DNA of 64,000 bases from Celeribacter baekdonensis B30 (GCF_000299875.1 NZ_AMRK01000018.1:1-64000), one strand, 5' to 3'; counted from the first letter of the stretch, positions 36,415-44,826 are shown. Translations and numbers: made by a program. Notes: generated by a model from the letters alone, not told the origin.

Positions 36415-37329
36415 TCAGCCGCGACGCTGGCTTTTGATCCAATCGCGCATGTCGACGATCCACTGGTAGCGATCGCGATCCACGCGGGTGTAGCCGACCT
36501 CCGGGTTCGGGTCAGTTGGCTCAAAGGACGAGTAAAGCGCGTAGCCTTCAGGGTCTTCCGTCGGGAAGGCTTCGAGAGCATTGGTCAGATCGGAAATCAG
36601 TTCAGCCGGCAGGTTGCTTCGCACAGTCCAGGGGCCAGATGTGATTTCCGGGCTTTCCCAGATTTGGCAGATCAGCCCGGCCTCAATCATGCCCTTGGAT
36701 TCCATCCGCTGATAGATGCCATCCAGATCGTTGTTCTGGTAGGTCGATGCGGTGTCAAATGTCCCGTTCACAACCCCGCTCACCCCGGCTTCGTGCGAGC
36801 CAGAGAACGGCACGGCGGCGAAATATTCTTCGGGTTTGAACCCTTCCTTGGTCAGGAAGTTGAAATAAGGAACGGCGTAGCCCGAGGTCGAATCCGGGTC
36901 GGCAAAGGCGTGGATCTTGCCTGCGGCATCGGCAAGGCTTTCGATCCCCGAGTCACAGCGGGTGACAACGATGGAGCGATAGCCGGTGTTGCCGTCTTTT
37001 TTGATGGCGGTCAAAATCGGCTCGACGCCGCCATTGGTGGCGGTGTAGGCGGCGGCATAGGAGGAGGAACCAAAACGGGCAATCTCGATTTGATTCGCGG
37101 CGATGGCCTGAACCACGCCATCATAATTGCCTGCGGTGAAAATTTCGACCTTCACCCCCAATGTGTTTTCCAAATACGTCCGCAGCGGCTCAGTGCGCAT
37201 CAGACGGTCTTTTTCGTTTTCGCCCGAAAGGACACCGAATTTCAAAGTTTGGTAGTCTTCTTTCCAACCCTCAGCGAGCGCAGGTGCTGCGATCAGAACC
37301 GCAAGAGCGGTGGCAGTGATGAAACGCAT
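36415..37329 (-). CDS. phnD: Phosphonate ABC transporter, periplasmic binding protein PhnD
   Basis: A 304-residue binding protein with a signal peptide (MRFITATALAVLIAAPALA). Conserved parts: LKFGVLSGENEKDRLMR, then GNYDGVVQAIAANQIEIARF, then HAFADPDSTSGYAVPYFNFL, which holds the phosphonate-binding serine/threonine residues. Two internal cysteines (VVTRCDSG, LICQIWESP) may form a disulfide. AAGGAG precedes the ATG. Confidence 0.93.
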   Translation of the reverse strand: MRFITATALAVLIAAPALAEGWKEDYQTLKFGVLSGENEKDRLMRTEPLRTYLENTLGVKVEIFTAGNYDGVVQAIAANQIEIARFGSSSYAAAYTATNGGVEPILTAIKKDGNTGYRSIVVTRCDSGIESLADAAGKIHAFADPDSTSGYAVPYFNFLTKEGFKPEEYFAAVPFSGSHEAGVSGVVNGTFDTASTYQNNDLDGIYQRMESKGMIEAGLICQIWESPEITSGPWTVRSNLPAELISDLTNALEAFPTEDPEGYALYSSFEPTDPNPEVGYTRVDRDRYQWIVDMRDWIKSQRRG

Positions 37330-37368
37330 GTGGAAATCTCCTTTGGAGCGTTTGTGAAAAGGTGATGA

Positions 37369-38172
37369 TCAGGCCGGCACAGAGGCGTGCACCGAGGTCG
37401 ATGTGACTGCGGCGTTAAACTCTTGCAGGCCATCAAGTCCGTAAATGTCGCGCACGACATCATCGGTGAGCTGTGCGGGGGTGCCGTCGAAATACACGCG
37501 GCCCTGACGCATGGCGATAATGCGGTCACTGTAGGCGCGAGCGGTGTCGAGCGTGTGCAGGTTCACCAAAACGGTGATCCCGTCCTCCCGGTTGATCCGT
37601 TTCAACCCGTCCATCACTAGCGTCGCATTGGCCGGGTCGAGCGAGGCAATGGGTTCGTCGGCAAGCATGATTTTCGGGCGTTGCACAAGTGCCTTGGCAA
37701 TGGCCACGCGTTGTTGTTGCCCGCCTGACAGCGTCCCTGCGCGTTGCAGCGCTTGCGGCACAAGATCAAGCCGATCCAAAGCCCGGATCGCCATGGCGCG
37801 CTCCTCATCAGAGAATTGCATCGTCATCGACGACAGGACCCCGTGTTCCGCCAGACGCCCGATCAGCACATTGGTTAAGACGTCAAGCCGATCGACGAGA
37901 TTGAATTGTTGAAAGATCATTGCGCAATCCCGGCGCCAGTGTCGCAGGGCCTTGCCCTTGAGCGCGGTGATGTTGGTGTCGCCAAATGAAATCGACCCCG
38001 CGGTGGGATCGACCAAGCGATTGAGCAGACGCAGCAATGTTGATTTCCCGGCGCCCGAACGGCCAATCACGCCGATAAACTGCCCCGGTTCAATGGAGAT
38101 CGACACGTTGTCGACGGCGTGGGTCTCGCCAAAAGAGCGGGAGACATTGGACAGGATCAAGGCAGAACTCAT
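37369..38172 (-). CDS. phnC: Phosphonate ABC transporter ATP-binding protein PhnC
   Basis: A 267-residue ABC ATPase. Walker [10 protein letters not shown], signature [16 protein letters not shown], Walker [14 protein letters not shown] and switch histidine in [10 protein letters not shown]. First gene of the phnCDEE transport operon. Its leader holds a 13-base match to the palindrome at phnF and a Pho box, so it should respond both to phosphate starvation and to PhnF. Confidence 0.94.
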   Translation of the reverse strand: MSSALILSNVSRSFGETHAVDNVSISIEPGQFIGVIGRSGAGKSTLLRLLNRLVDPTAGSISFGDTNITALKGKALRHWRRDCAMIFQQFNLVDRLDVLTNVLIGRLAEHGVLSSMTMQFSDEERAMAIRALDRLDLVPQALQRAGTLSGGQQQRVAIAKALVQRPKIMLADEPIASLDPANATLVMDGLKRINREDGITVLVNLHTLDTARAYSDRIIAMRQGRVYFDGTPAQLTDDVVRDIYGLDGLQEFNAAVTSTSVHASVPA

Positions 38173-38188
38173 GGTGTGCTCCGGAGAT

Positions 38189-38201
38189 ATTCATTCGGAT
38201 G
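38189..38201. promoter_or_regulatory. Predicted PhnF operator upstream of phnC
   Basis: ATTCATTCGGATG is identical over 13 bases to the centre of the palindrome at 44661-44673 upstream of phnF. Here the second arm diverges after ATG. It lies 17 bases before the phnC start. GntR-family proteins bind such palindromes, so PhnF is the likely ligand (inference). Confidence 0.6.
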
Positions 38202-38222
38202 TTTCACCATGAGGTTTACGTG

Positions 38223-38241
38223 GGCGGGTTAACGTCCCGCC
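38223..38241 (-). other. Hairpin between phnM and phnC
   Basis: GGCGGG (38223-38228) pairs with CCCGCC (38236-38241). It lies after the phnM stop and before phnC on the minus strand; no T run follows, so it is at best a weak terminator or a leader element. Confidence 0.35.
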
Positions 38242-38272
38242 GACATTTGCATGACGATGCCCTGATAATTTG

Positions 38273-38290
38273 GCGACAGATATGTGACAG
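38273..38290 (-). promoter_or_regulatory. Pho box upstream of phnC
   Basis: On the minus strand the site reads CTGTCAC-ATAT-CTGTCGC: two 7-base repeats spaced by 4, matching the PhoB consensus CTGTCAT-N4-CTGTCAT except at the last base or two of each unit. It lies about 100 bases upstream of phnC, within the phnM-phnC gap, a suitable position for PhoB activation of phnCDEE. Confidence 0.72.
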
Positions 38291-38295
38291 CCGCC

Positions 38296-39477
38296 TCACG
38301 CAGGCTGTAACAGCTTAAGGTCGCGGCTCTGCAGTTGGCCGATCGAATGGATCATCTTGCCACCACAAAATGTGGCGCTCACACGCGTCAGCGGGCCACG
38401 TTCGACCAGCGCCAAATCGGCACGCAGTCCGGGTTCGATCCGCCCGCGATCCGTCAGCCCCAGTGCTTTGGCCGGATTGGCCGTTACCAAAGCCGCCGCC
38501 CCCGCAAGCCCTTTTGGATCGCTTTCGGCCAAGGTCATCACCGCCGCCAACATCGCCGCCGGGTGATAATCCGCCGCGAGAATGTGCAACAGTCCCTTGG
38601 CATGTGCCTCACGCGCTGAAAGATTGCCGGAATAACTCTGACCGCGCATCGCATTTGGAGCTCCCATCGCGTTCAGCAGCCCACGCGCAGCGGCGGCCTC
38701 GGCCGCCTCACAGGTGACCGGAAACTCGCTGATCACCGCGCCCATTTCGGCCATTAAAAGCGCCTTTTTGGCACTGTCATCATCATGGCTCGCAAGCGCG
38801 ACACCGTGGCTTTTGCAGAGCTTGGAAACCTGACGGAGATTGTCGAGAATAACCTCCTGCGGGCGGGTGCGCTCCGCGATCCTGGTGCTCACGACCTGTC
38901 TGGCTTCGGTTTCGGACATGCCGTCGCGTGTGGCGATAAGGCTGATATGACGCTCGATGTCGCGATACTGTCCCTGACCCGGCGTGTGATCCATCACGGA
39001 AACCAAATCGACTTGCTCATCGGCGATCAAATCGGCCAGCACCTGCACCGCATTCGCATAGGTGATGTCAAAGCGGGCATGGATGCGATGGTCGACGCGG
39101 CAGGACCTGCGCAGCCGGTGCAGATCACGGATGACTTGGCTGGTGTGTTCAAACGAGCGCCGTTCGCCAATTCTTGCCGCCCGCGAAAAACTCACCGCCG
39201 CATAAGCCGTGGTGATCCCCGCCGCGGACAAGCGCGCATCCAGATGCGACACAGCCACCTCCATCGGGAAATCGACCCGAGGCCGGGGTTCCAATTCGGT
39301 TTCGATCATGTCGCCGTGCATGTCGATGAAGCCGGGAAAGACCAGCGCCCCGCCACAGTCGATGCCGTTTGAAACAGGCCGTTCGGCGATCTGGGCGATC
39401 AACCCGTTTTCAATGCAGAGCGCGCCGTCGGTGAGCACACGATCCGGCAAGACGAGGGAAAGATTAGACAGCCACAT
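38296..39477 (-). CDS. phnM: Alpha-D-ribose 1-methylphosphonate 5-triphosphate diphosphatase PhnM
   Basis: A 393-residue amidohydrolase that removes pyrophosphate from the ribosyl-phosphonate triphosphate before C-P bond cleavage. Motifs: FPGFIDMHGDMIETELEPRP, SVMDHTPGQGQYRD, LASHDDDSAKKA, and ILAADYHPAAMLAAVM. ATG 39477 starts 14 bases inside phnL; an earlier in-frame start at 39504 is less likely. Last gene of the phnFGHIJKLM block. Confidence 0.93.
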   Translation of the reverse strand: MWLSNLSLVLPDRVLTDGALCIENGLIAQIAERPVSNGIDCGGALVFPGFIDMHGDMIETELEPRPRVDFPMEVAVSHLDARLSAAGITTAYAAVSFSRAARIGERRSFEHTSQVIRDLHRLRRSCRVDHRIHARFDITYANAVQVLADLIADEQVDLVSVMDHTPGQGQYRDIERHISLIATRDGMSETEARQVVSTRIAERTRPQEVILDNLRQVSKLCKSHGVALASHDDDSAKKALLMAEMGAVISEFPVTCEAAEAAAARGLLNAMGAPNAMRGQSYSGNLSAREAHAKGLLHILAADYHPAAMLAAVMTLAESDPKGLAGAAALVTANPAKALGLTDRGRIEPGLRADLALVERGPLTRVSATFCGGKMIHSIGQLQSRDLKLLQPA

Positions 39478-40183
39478 CGGCGCGGTCCTCCATGTTGGGG
39501 GCATCAGGGGTCAGGTCAATGACTCGGTCAATCAGGTGCTCGACGTCATCGGGATGGTGAAACACACCGATCATCGCGGTGCCGTTTTGTTTGAGCTCCT
39601 GCAGACGCGCGACCAGAGCCACTCGCGCATGTGCATCGAGCGAGGCAGTCGGTTCGTCCAAAAGCAACAGCTTGCGGGGCAAGATCAGCGCGCGGGCGAG
39701 GTTGACCTTTTGCTGCTCTCCGCCTGAAAACGTCGTGGGATAGGCGCGCCAGAGGCTGTCTTTGACCCCGAAAGCCTTGAGCCAATAGCGCGCCTTATCC
39801 AGGGCCTGTGGCGCGCTGTGCCCGGCCATGCGCAGCGGCTCTGCCACGAGATCTTCGGCCGAAACCCTCGGGCGTGCCACAAGGAACTGAGTGACAAACC
39901 CGATCTCGGTGCGTCGCAGATGGGTCACATCCACGTCGGCGGCGCGCAACAGGTCGATCACCCCGTGATCCGAGTGAAATAGAACCTGACCCGCCTGCGC
40001 CAGATAGCTGCGATACAGGGTGCGCAGCATCGTGGATTTGCCCGCGCCGTTTTGACCCTTGAGCAAAAGAAATTCGCCCGCGTTCAGATCAAAAGAAATG
40101 TCGGAAAACGCCGCCATCTGACTGCCCAGATGGTGCATGGTGAAGCCTTTGGTCAGGCCTTGGACGTGGAGAATGACACTCAT
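39464..40183 (-). CDS. phnL: C-P lyase complex ABC-type protein PhnL
   Basis: A 239-residue ABC-ATPase-like protein. Walker A GQNGAGKST, signature FSGGEQQKVNLARAL, Walker B LLLDEPTASLDAHA. Genetic and biochemical work in E. coli links PhnL to the PhnGHIJ core during ribosyl-phosphonate formation. Overlaps phnK by ATGA (40180-40183). Confidence 0.92.
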   Translation of the reverse strand: MSVILHVQGLTKGFTMHHLGSQMAAFSDISFDLNAGEFLLLKGQNGAGKSTMLRTLYRSYLAQAGQVLFHSDHGVIDLLRAADVDVTHLRRTEIGFVTQFLVARPRVSAEDLVAEPLRMAGHSAPQALDKARYWLKAFGVKDSLWRAYPTTFSGGEQQKVNLARALILPRKLLLLDEPTASLDAHARVALVARLQELKQNGTAMIGVFHHPDDVEHLIDRVIDLTPDAPNMEDRADVAV

Positions 40184-40977
40184 AGCTTCGCATGCACCAA
40201 TTGTTGTGTGTAGGGATGTTGCGGGTCTTGGAAAATCTGATCGACCAACCCCGCTTCGACCACTTCGCCGCGGCGCATGACCATGACGCGGTCGGCCAAA
40301 GTGCGGATCACCCCCAGATCATGAGACACGATGACCATGGTGATATTGCGGTCCTGTTGCAGCCGTTTGAGCGTATCGAGCACCAGCGCCTGCACACTGA
40401 CATCCAATCCGGTGGTCGGCTCATCCAGCAACAACAGCGCAGGTTCAAGCGCGATCGCCTTGGCCAATTGCACGCGTTGCTGCATGCCGCCCGACAATTC
40501 GATCGGCGGTGCATCAAGGCGTTCAAGTGGAAATTCGGACGCCGCCAATGCGGCGCGCGCCTTGTCGCGCAACACCGAAAACCGCCGCTCTCCGGCAATC
40601 AAAAGCCGCTCGGCCACGTTGCCGGAGCTGGAGTGTTTCATCAAAAGCCCAAGATGCGGGTTCTGATACACGATACCGATCTTGGTTGCGCACAGCATCC
40701 GGCGCGCGAAACGGCCAAGCTCAAACAGGTTGCCCTGTACATCGGGCAGATCCAATGTGTAGCTGCCGCTGTCGGGAGTGTCCTCAAGGTTCATCATCCG
40801 CAGCAGCGTTGATTTTCCGGAGCCACTTTCCCCCACAATCCCAAGCACTTCGCCGGGAAATACCTCGGCTGAGACGCGGGTCACTGCCTGCACATCGCCA
40901 TAGGTTTTGGTGACATCGCGCAGAGTCACCAAAGGCCGCGTGGTGACGATGCGCGGGGCGTCGAGTGTCAGGGTCAT
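40180..40977 (-). CDS. phnK: C-P lyase complex ABC-type protein PhnK
   Basis: A 265-residue ABC-type ATPase that docks on PhnJ in the E. coli PhnGHIJK complex. Walker A GESGSGKST, signature LSGGMQQRVQLAKAI, Walker B LLLDEPTTGLDVSVQ, and switch histidine in VSHDLGVIRT. Overlaps phnJ and phnL by four bases each. Confidence 0.92.
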   Translation of the reverse strand: MTLTLDAPRIVTTRPLVTLRDVTKTYGDVQAVTRVSAEVFPGEVLGIVGESGSGKSTLLRMMNLEDTPDSGSYTLDLPDVQGNLFELGRFARRMLCATKIGIVYQNPHLGLLMKHSSSGNVAERLLIAGERRFSVLRDKARAALAASEFPLERLDAPPIELSGGMQQRVQLAKAIALEPALLLLDEPTTGLDVSVQALVLDTLKRLQQDRNITMVIVSHDLGVIRTLADRVMVMRRGEVVEAGLVDQIFQDPQHPYTQQLVHAKL

Positions 40978-41903
40978 TCCACCATCTCCCCATTTTCATA
41001 CCATGTTTTGCCCAAGGTGACCGCGTCGCCTATGCCCTGTTGGATGTGTTTCACGCCAAAGCCACTGTCGGACAGTTCATAGGCGGAACTGCCATCCTCT
41101 TGCGGGATTTCGTTCATGAAAAACCCTTTGGCGCCGGAGCGGGAACAGGTCAGATCATGGTGCTCTTCGACCTTGTAGGGCACATCATCAAAGACCAAAG
41201 GTTCAACGCGAGTGTAGGGAGGGACGGCAAAAATGCGCTTTTCGCGACCCGCGGACAGGATCGTCAAATGCTGTGCCATGTTCAGTTTTGGCACGTCCCA
41301 ACGCGGGATCGGCGAAGGGGTCATGACGTGACGACCATTGACCATCGAGGGGTAGCTTGCGCCCTGCATCACCCGCCCGGATCGGACGATTTGTTCGTAT
41401 AGTTGTAGCCACATTCGGCCATAATCCGCGTCGGCATGCATTTGACGCGCGACCGACATATTGGGCTGAACCGGGCGCAGAGGCTCGGGGTTGGGCACTT
41501 GCAGCACCAGGATTTGATCCTCGTTCAGTTTTTCTTCCGGGATGCGGTGTCGTGACTGAATCAGATCGGCCTGAAGCGTATCAAGCGTGGTGGGCGCACC
41601 GGAGACTCTGGCCAAAAAATGCCGGATCGACGCGGCGTTGACACTGTCGTCAGCGCCTTGATCAATCACTTTGATCCGCATGTTGGGGCGAATGAGGGTC
41701 AGAGAAACCTGCAATCCCCCCGTCCCCCAGCCCCGTGCCATCGGCACCTCGCGGCTGGCATAAGGCATCTGACAGCCGGGCACCGCCACGGCTTTGATCA
41801 TTTTGCGCCGCATTTCGCGCTTGGCAGAGGCGTCCAGAAAGCCGTAACTCATCGGCTCCCAGGCGCGGGATAAGGTTTTGAGGCTTTGTGGCGTCACACT
41901 CAT
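40974..41903 (-). CDS. phnJ: PhnJ, C-P lyase core subunit, with unusual cysteine loss
   Basis: A 309-residue protein clearly homologous to PhnJ (GWGTGGLQVSLTLI, IKVIDQGADDSVNAASIRHF, LIQSRHRIPEEKLNEDQI, MTPSPIPRWDVPKLNM, AGREKRIFAVPPYTRVEPL). E. coli PhnJ cleaves the C-P bond with a [4Fe-4S] cluster on C241, C244 and C266, a glycyl radical at G32 and a thiyl radical at C272. Here the protein has only two cysteines, C44 and C253. C253 matches C241, but the other three positions are S256, L277 (or S278) and G283 (or V284). The glycine in VPGCQMPY (G43) remains and is followed by C44. The reading frame is intact and flanking residues (ELSDSGFG against VCSDTDYC) align, so this is not a frameshift. 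The enzyme either works by another metal arrangement, has changed function, or is a divergent PhnJ lineage. Overlaps phnI and phnK by ATGA. Confidence 0.9.
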   Translation of the reverse strand: MSVTPQSLKTLSRAWEPMSYGFLDASAKREMRRKMIKAVAVPGCQMPYASREVPMARGWGTGGLQVSLTLIRPNMRIKVIDQGADDSVNAASIRHFLARVSGAPTTLDTLQADLIQSRHRIPEEKLNEDQILVLQVPNPEPLRPVQPNMSVARQMHADADYGRMWLQLYEQIVRSGRVMQGASYPSMVNGRHVMTPSPIPRWDVPKLNMAQHLTILSAGREKRIFAVPPYTRVEPLVFDDVPYKVEEHHDLTCSRSGAKGFFMNEIPQEDGSSAYELSDSGFGVKHIQQGIGDAVTLGKTWYENGEMVE

Positions 41904-42973
41904 TGCGCAGGTTCCTTTGAGGTGGATGTTTTTTCTGCCGTTTTGCTGGTCTTCTTGGCACTGCGCATCGCATCCAAAGAGGATTGAAATGTCACATAAT
42001 GCGGCAGTTTGAAGTGGATGCAGAACCCCGAGCTTTCCACGCCTTCGGTATGATAGAGGTAGAATTCCTCCTCGGTGGGCGACCCTTTGGGCGCGCCTTT
42101 GCTGTTGAGATCCAGCGTGGCGGCGGAGATGCATTTGACCTCGTTCCAGCCCAGCGTGGCGGCAAAGCCAAGCTCAAGCGTGTCGCCTTTTTTTGACACG
42201 ACCTCGGCCTGAGACACCTTGACCCGTCCTGCCGAAAAGGCTGTGCCTTTCGGGTGGGTCACGATGATCTCAGCCTCGCACAGGCGCAACTCGTTCACCG
42301 TTGGATGGGCCTGGCCGTAGCCGCGCATCGCCGCATATCCAAGCGCCAAAGTCGCGCCGGTGTCTGCCCGCGCCAGGCTTTGCAACCTGTGCGCGCGGGT
42401 GGCCGGAAACAAAACCGGCTCACGGGTCACATCGGGAATGTCCTCGGGGGCGGTCTCATCGAAACCGGGCATTTCCACCAGATCATTCTCCGCTTGCCAC
42501 GCCGCAACCGAAGGCTGATGCGCGGGGGCGGGCGTGGCCGCGGGGGTGACCGGGGCCGGGATATAACGTGCGCCCTCAAGCACATCGGTTGCGATGATCC
42601 GATGGGAATAGTCCAAGGTCGGGCCAAGCACCTGACCGCCGGGAATGTCTTTGAACGCTGCCGAAATGCGACGATGGGTAAACAGGGTCCCCTGGTCAAT
42701 CGGGCGGGCCACATGCAGTCGCGGTTGCGTCGTGCGCCACGCGCGCAACAACAGAACCGCCTCATATAAGTCGCCCCCCGCCTGCGCCAGAGCCAGCGCG
42801 GCGAGGTCTTCGTCATAAAGCGAGGCCTCGCCCATCACCCGGTCGATCAGATAGGGCAAGGCCGTTTTGATCTCGGCCACCCGTTCGGGTGTGATCTCGC
42901 CCATCTCGGCGCGAAACAACCGCTCCGCCTGTTCAATCGCCTGTTCTCCGCCGCGCGTCGCCACATAGGCCAT
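41900..42973 (-). CDS. phnI: C-P lyase core subunit PhnI (nucleosidase)
   Basis: A 357-residue subunit which with PhnG, PhnH and PhnL exchanges adenine of ATP for the phosphonate. Family segments: MAYVATRGGEQAIEQAERLF, FKDIPGGQVLGPTLDYSHR, AMRGYGQAHPTVNELR and EGVESSGFCIHFKLPHYVTF. Its stop overlaps phnJ by four bases and its ATG overlaps the phnH stop by one base. Confidence 0.94.
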   Translation of the reverse strand: MAYVATRGGEQAIEQAERLFRAEMGEITPERVAEIKTALPYLIDRVMGEASLYDEDLAALALAQAGGDLYEAVLLLRAWRTTQPRLHVARPIDQGTLFTHRRISAAFKDIPGGQVLGPTLDYSHRIIATDVLEGARYIPAPVTPAATPAPAHQPSVAAWQAENDLVEMPGFDETAPEDIPDVTREPVLFPATRAHRLQSLARADTGATLALGYAAMRGYGQAHPTVNELRLCEAEIIVTHPKGTAFSAGRVKVSQAEVVSKKGDTLELGFAATLGWNEVKCISAATLDLNSKGAPKGSPTEEEFYLYHTEGVESSGFCIHFKLPHYVTFQSSLDAMRSAKKTSKTAEKTSTSKEPAQ

Positions 42974-43509
42974 CAGAGCATCTCCACTTTGGTTGACCGT
43001 GGCAGGCCCAAAACCCGCGCGCCGTCGATGAAAAACACATCAAACCCCATCGGGTATTGGATGAGATCGCGGCGCAGTGACCAAAACCCCTCCGGCACCC
43101 CGCCGATATGAATGCATTCCTCTGTCTCAATCCCGGGCCCGGTGAGACGCAGACGCGATCCTTCACCAAGGCGCGCGCGGATCACCACACTGGCCCCACC
43201 GTCGGGGTAGAGGTCGGAGCCGGTCGACAGGGATTTCAGGCCATCCAGATCGGTGAGCATGCCCAGAAACACATGATCGGCGCCCGCCAGCGCTGCGATA
43301 CGCGCGCCGGTTTCCAACACTTTGGGCATCAAAAGCGGGTCGGCGCAGAAGACATGACATTCGCGGTCGATCAGCGCCTCAATGATTTGGGCTTCGCCTC
43401 GCTCGGGTAAATCGCGCAAGCGGCCGGGACGGCTCATCGACCAAATCAGGGCCTCGAATGTGGCATTGGCGCGGGTTTCCTCACGCGAGGGTGTGGGGGC
43501 TGTGCGCAT
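42973..43509 (-). CDS. phnH: C-P lyase core subunit PhnH
   Basis: A 178-residue subunit of the PhnGHIJ core, structurally related to PLP-transferase folds but without the cofactor. Motifs: FEALIWSMSRPGRLRDLPE, SLSTGSDLYPDGGASVVI, LTGPGIETEE and QYPMGFDVFFIDGARVLGLP. Overlaps phnG and phnI by one base each. Confidence 0.93.
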   Translation of the reverse strand: MRTAPTPSREETRANATFEALIWSMSRPGRLRDLPERGEAQIIEALIDRECHVFCADPLLMPKVLETGARIAALAGADHVFLGMLTDLDGLKSLSTGSDLYPDGGASVVIRARLGEGSRLRLTGPGIETEECIHIGGVPEGFWSLRRDLIQYPMGFDVFFIDGARVLGLPRSTKVEML

Positions 43510-43928
43510 CAGAACGTCTCCATATCAACGCGGGTCGCTTCGACCCGGCACAGGGTGTCATGATCCTGCGCCTGCTGCATTTTTGCCTGCTCGCTGACAA
43601 AAGCTGTGCAGTCCGCCACCGCACGGCCCGCGTCCAGCGCCAGATCGACAAGTGCCATGGCCATGGCCGCCTCAAGATCGCGCCCCCGTCGCATGCCGTA
43701 GCCTTCATGCGCCCCCATTCGGATATGCGCCTCGCTCACAAGCACCTCGCCAAGATGAAACCCCGTGCCCTGCGCTGTGTCGCGCATCGGCAACATGACC
43801 AGTCCGGTTCGACTTGAAAGCACTTCGACCGGATCAAGGTGATCAAGCAGCTCCTCGCCAAAGGTCTTGATCGCGCAGGCGTCGCTGCGCGCCAATGTGG
43901 TGAGGCATAGGTTATGCGGATGGGTCAT
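43509..43928 (-). CDS. phnG: C-P lyase core subunit PhnG
   Basis: A 139-residue core subunit. Recognisable parts: VLSSRTGLVMLPMRDTAQGT, FHLGEVLVSEAHIRMGAHEG with YGMRRGRDLEAAMAMALVD. It follows phnF by four bases and overlaps phnH by one, consistent with a single phnF-M mRNA. Confidence 0.93.
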   Translation of the reverse strand: MTHPHNLCLTTLARSDACAIKTFGEELLDHLDPVEVLSSRTGLVMLPMRDTAQGTGFHLGEVLVSEAHIRMGAHEGYGMRRGRDLEAAMAMALVDLALDAGRAVADCTAFVSEQAKMQQAQDHDTLCRVEATRVDMETF

Positions 43929-43932
43929 CGCC

Positions 43933-44649
43933 TTAGTCCCTCTCGTTTGTCATGGTGAATTTGACGCGCAGCGCCGACCAGATGACTTCGCTGAAACTCA
44001 GCGCCGTACCATCCAAAGATTGGTCAATGGCGCGGACGACAATGACCGGGGTTTGCGGGTGCTGACGTAAAAGTTTGGCCTCTTCCGGGCGGGCAAGGCG
44101 GCTGTGTAAAGTGGTTTCGGCGCGCAAATAATCGGTGATGCCGTAGGATTTATAAGTCTCGGTCACCGAGCCGATCAGATCACGCCGGGTGACAAAATCG
44201 GGAAAGCGTTTGGCGCAGCGATAGCCGGTCCCCATGTTGATCGGCAGCGTGTCAGCATAGGTGATGCGGCGGCTTTTTTGCACGGGAGCGCCGGGGAGCA
44301 GGCCGAGTGCGCGCGCGACCCGTTCGGAGGCGGCGGTTATTTCAGCGCCCAGCAATTCACCTGTCACCTCGACACCTTGCGAGTTCAGGTTGCGGTGCAA
44401 CCGTGTGCGCGTTCCGATCGCATATTCAAGCATCGGGCCGGATTCAACAAAGGTGCCGCGCCCCTGTTCGACGCTGACACTGCCTTCGCGTGCCAGTTCA
44501 GCGATGGCACGACGCACAGAATGGCGTCCTGCCTCATATCGCGCCGCCAATTCGGGTTCGGTCGGAAGCCTGTCCCCCGGTTGCAATGTGCCATTTGCGA
44601 TGTCTTGTTCGATTGCGTCACAGATGCGCCGCCATTTCTGAGTGATCAT
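43933..44649 (-). CDS. phnF: GntR/HutC-family phosphonate regulator PhnF
   Basis: A 238-residue repressor: N-terminal winged helix (GDRLPTEPELAARYEAGRHS then VRRAIAELAREG) and a C-terminal UTRA ligand-binding domain (about 85-238). First gene of the phn operon, so probably autoregulatory. A 32-base palindrome lies two bases upstream of the start codon and a related half lies before phnC. No earlier in-frame start exists, because a stop lies three codons upstream. Confidence 0.9.
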   Translation of the reverse strand: MITQKWRRICDAIEQDIANGTLQPGDRLPTEPELAARYEAGRHSVRRAIAELAREGSVSVEQGRGTFVESGPMLEYAIGTRTRLHRNLNSQGVEVTGELLGAEITAASERVARALGLLPGAPVQKSRRITYADTLPINMGTGYRCAKRFPDFVTRRDLIGSVTETYKSYGITDYLRAETTLHSRLARPEEAKLLRQHPQTPVIVVRAIDQSLDGTALSFSEVIWSALRVKFTMTNERD

Positions 44650-44650
44650 T

Positions 44651-44682
44651 GTCCACCATCATTCATTCGGATGAATGTGGAC
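44651..44682. promoter_or_regulatory. Predicted PhnF operator at phnF
   Basis: Nested inverted repeat: outer GTCCAC (44651-44656) and GTGGAC (44677-44682), inner CATTCAT (44660-44666) and ATGAATG (44671-44677) around TCGG. It overlaps the phnF ribosome-binding region. The central 13 bases recur at 38189-38201 before phnC, which supports a shared regulator, most simply PhnF. No gene is seen between here and 44827. Confidence 0.65.
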
Positions 44683-44826
44683 TACGCCGTGTTGGTAACA
44701 TGCGCATGACGCCACCGCAGATTTTGATCACGATCTGTATGGGGCGAATTGTTTGAGGTTATGCAAACCCTCGGCGCAGCGCGGAGGCCTCGTCGTTATG
44801 ATCTGTCAAAAAGCGAAGGGGGAGAG

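Noticed and set aside
41041-41160. Frameshift as an explanation for the missing PhnJ cysteines
   Set aside because: The frame was read codon by codon on the minus strand: residues on both sides of the lost cysteines still align with PhnJ and the protein ends at a normal position overlapping phnK.
44790-44812. CTGTCA near 44797 as a Pho box for phnF
   Set aside because: Only a single unit on the plus strand, in the wrong orientation for phnF and without a second repeat at 11-base spacing.
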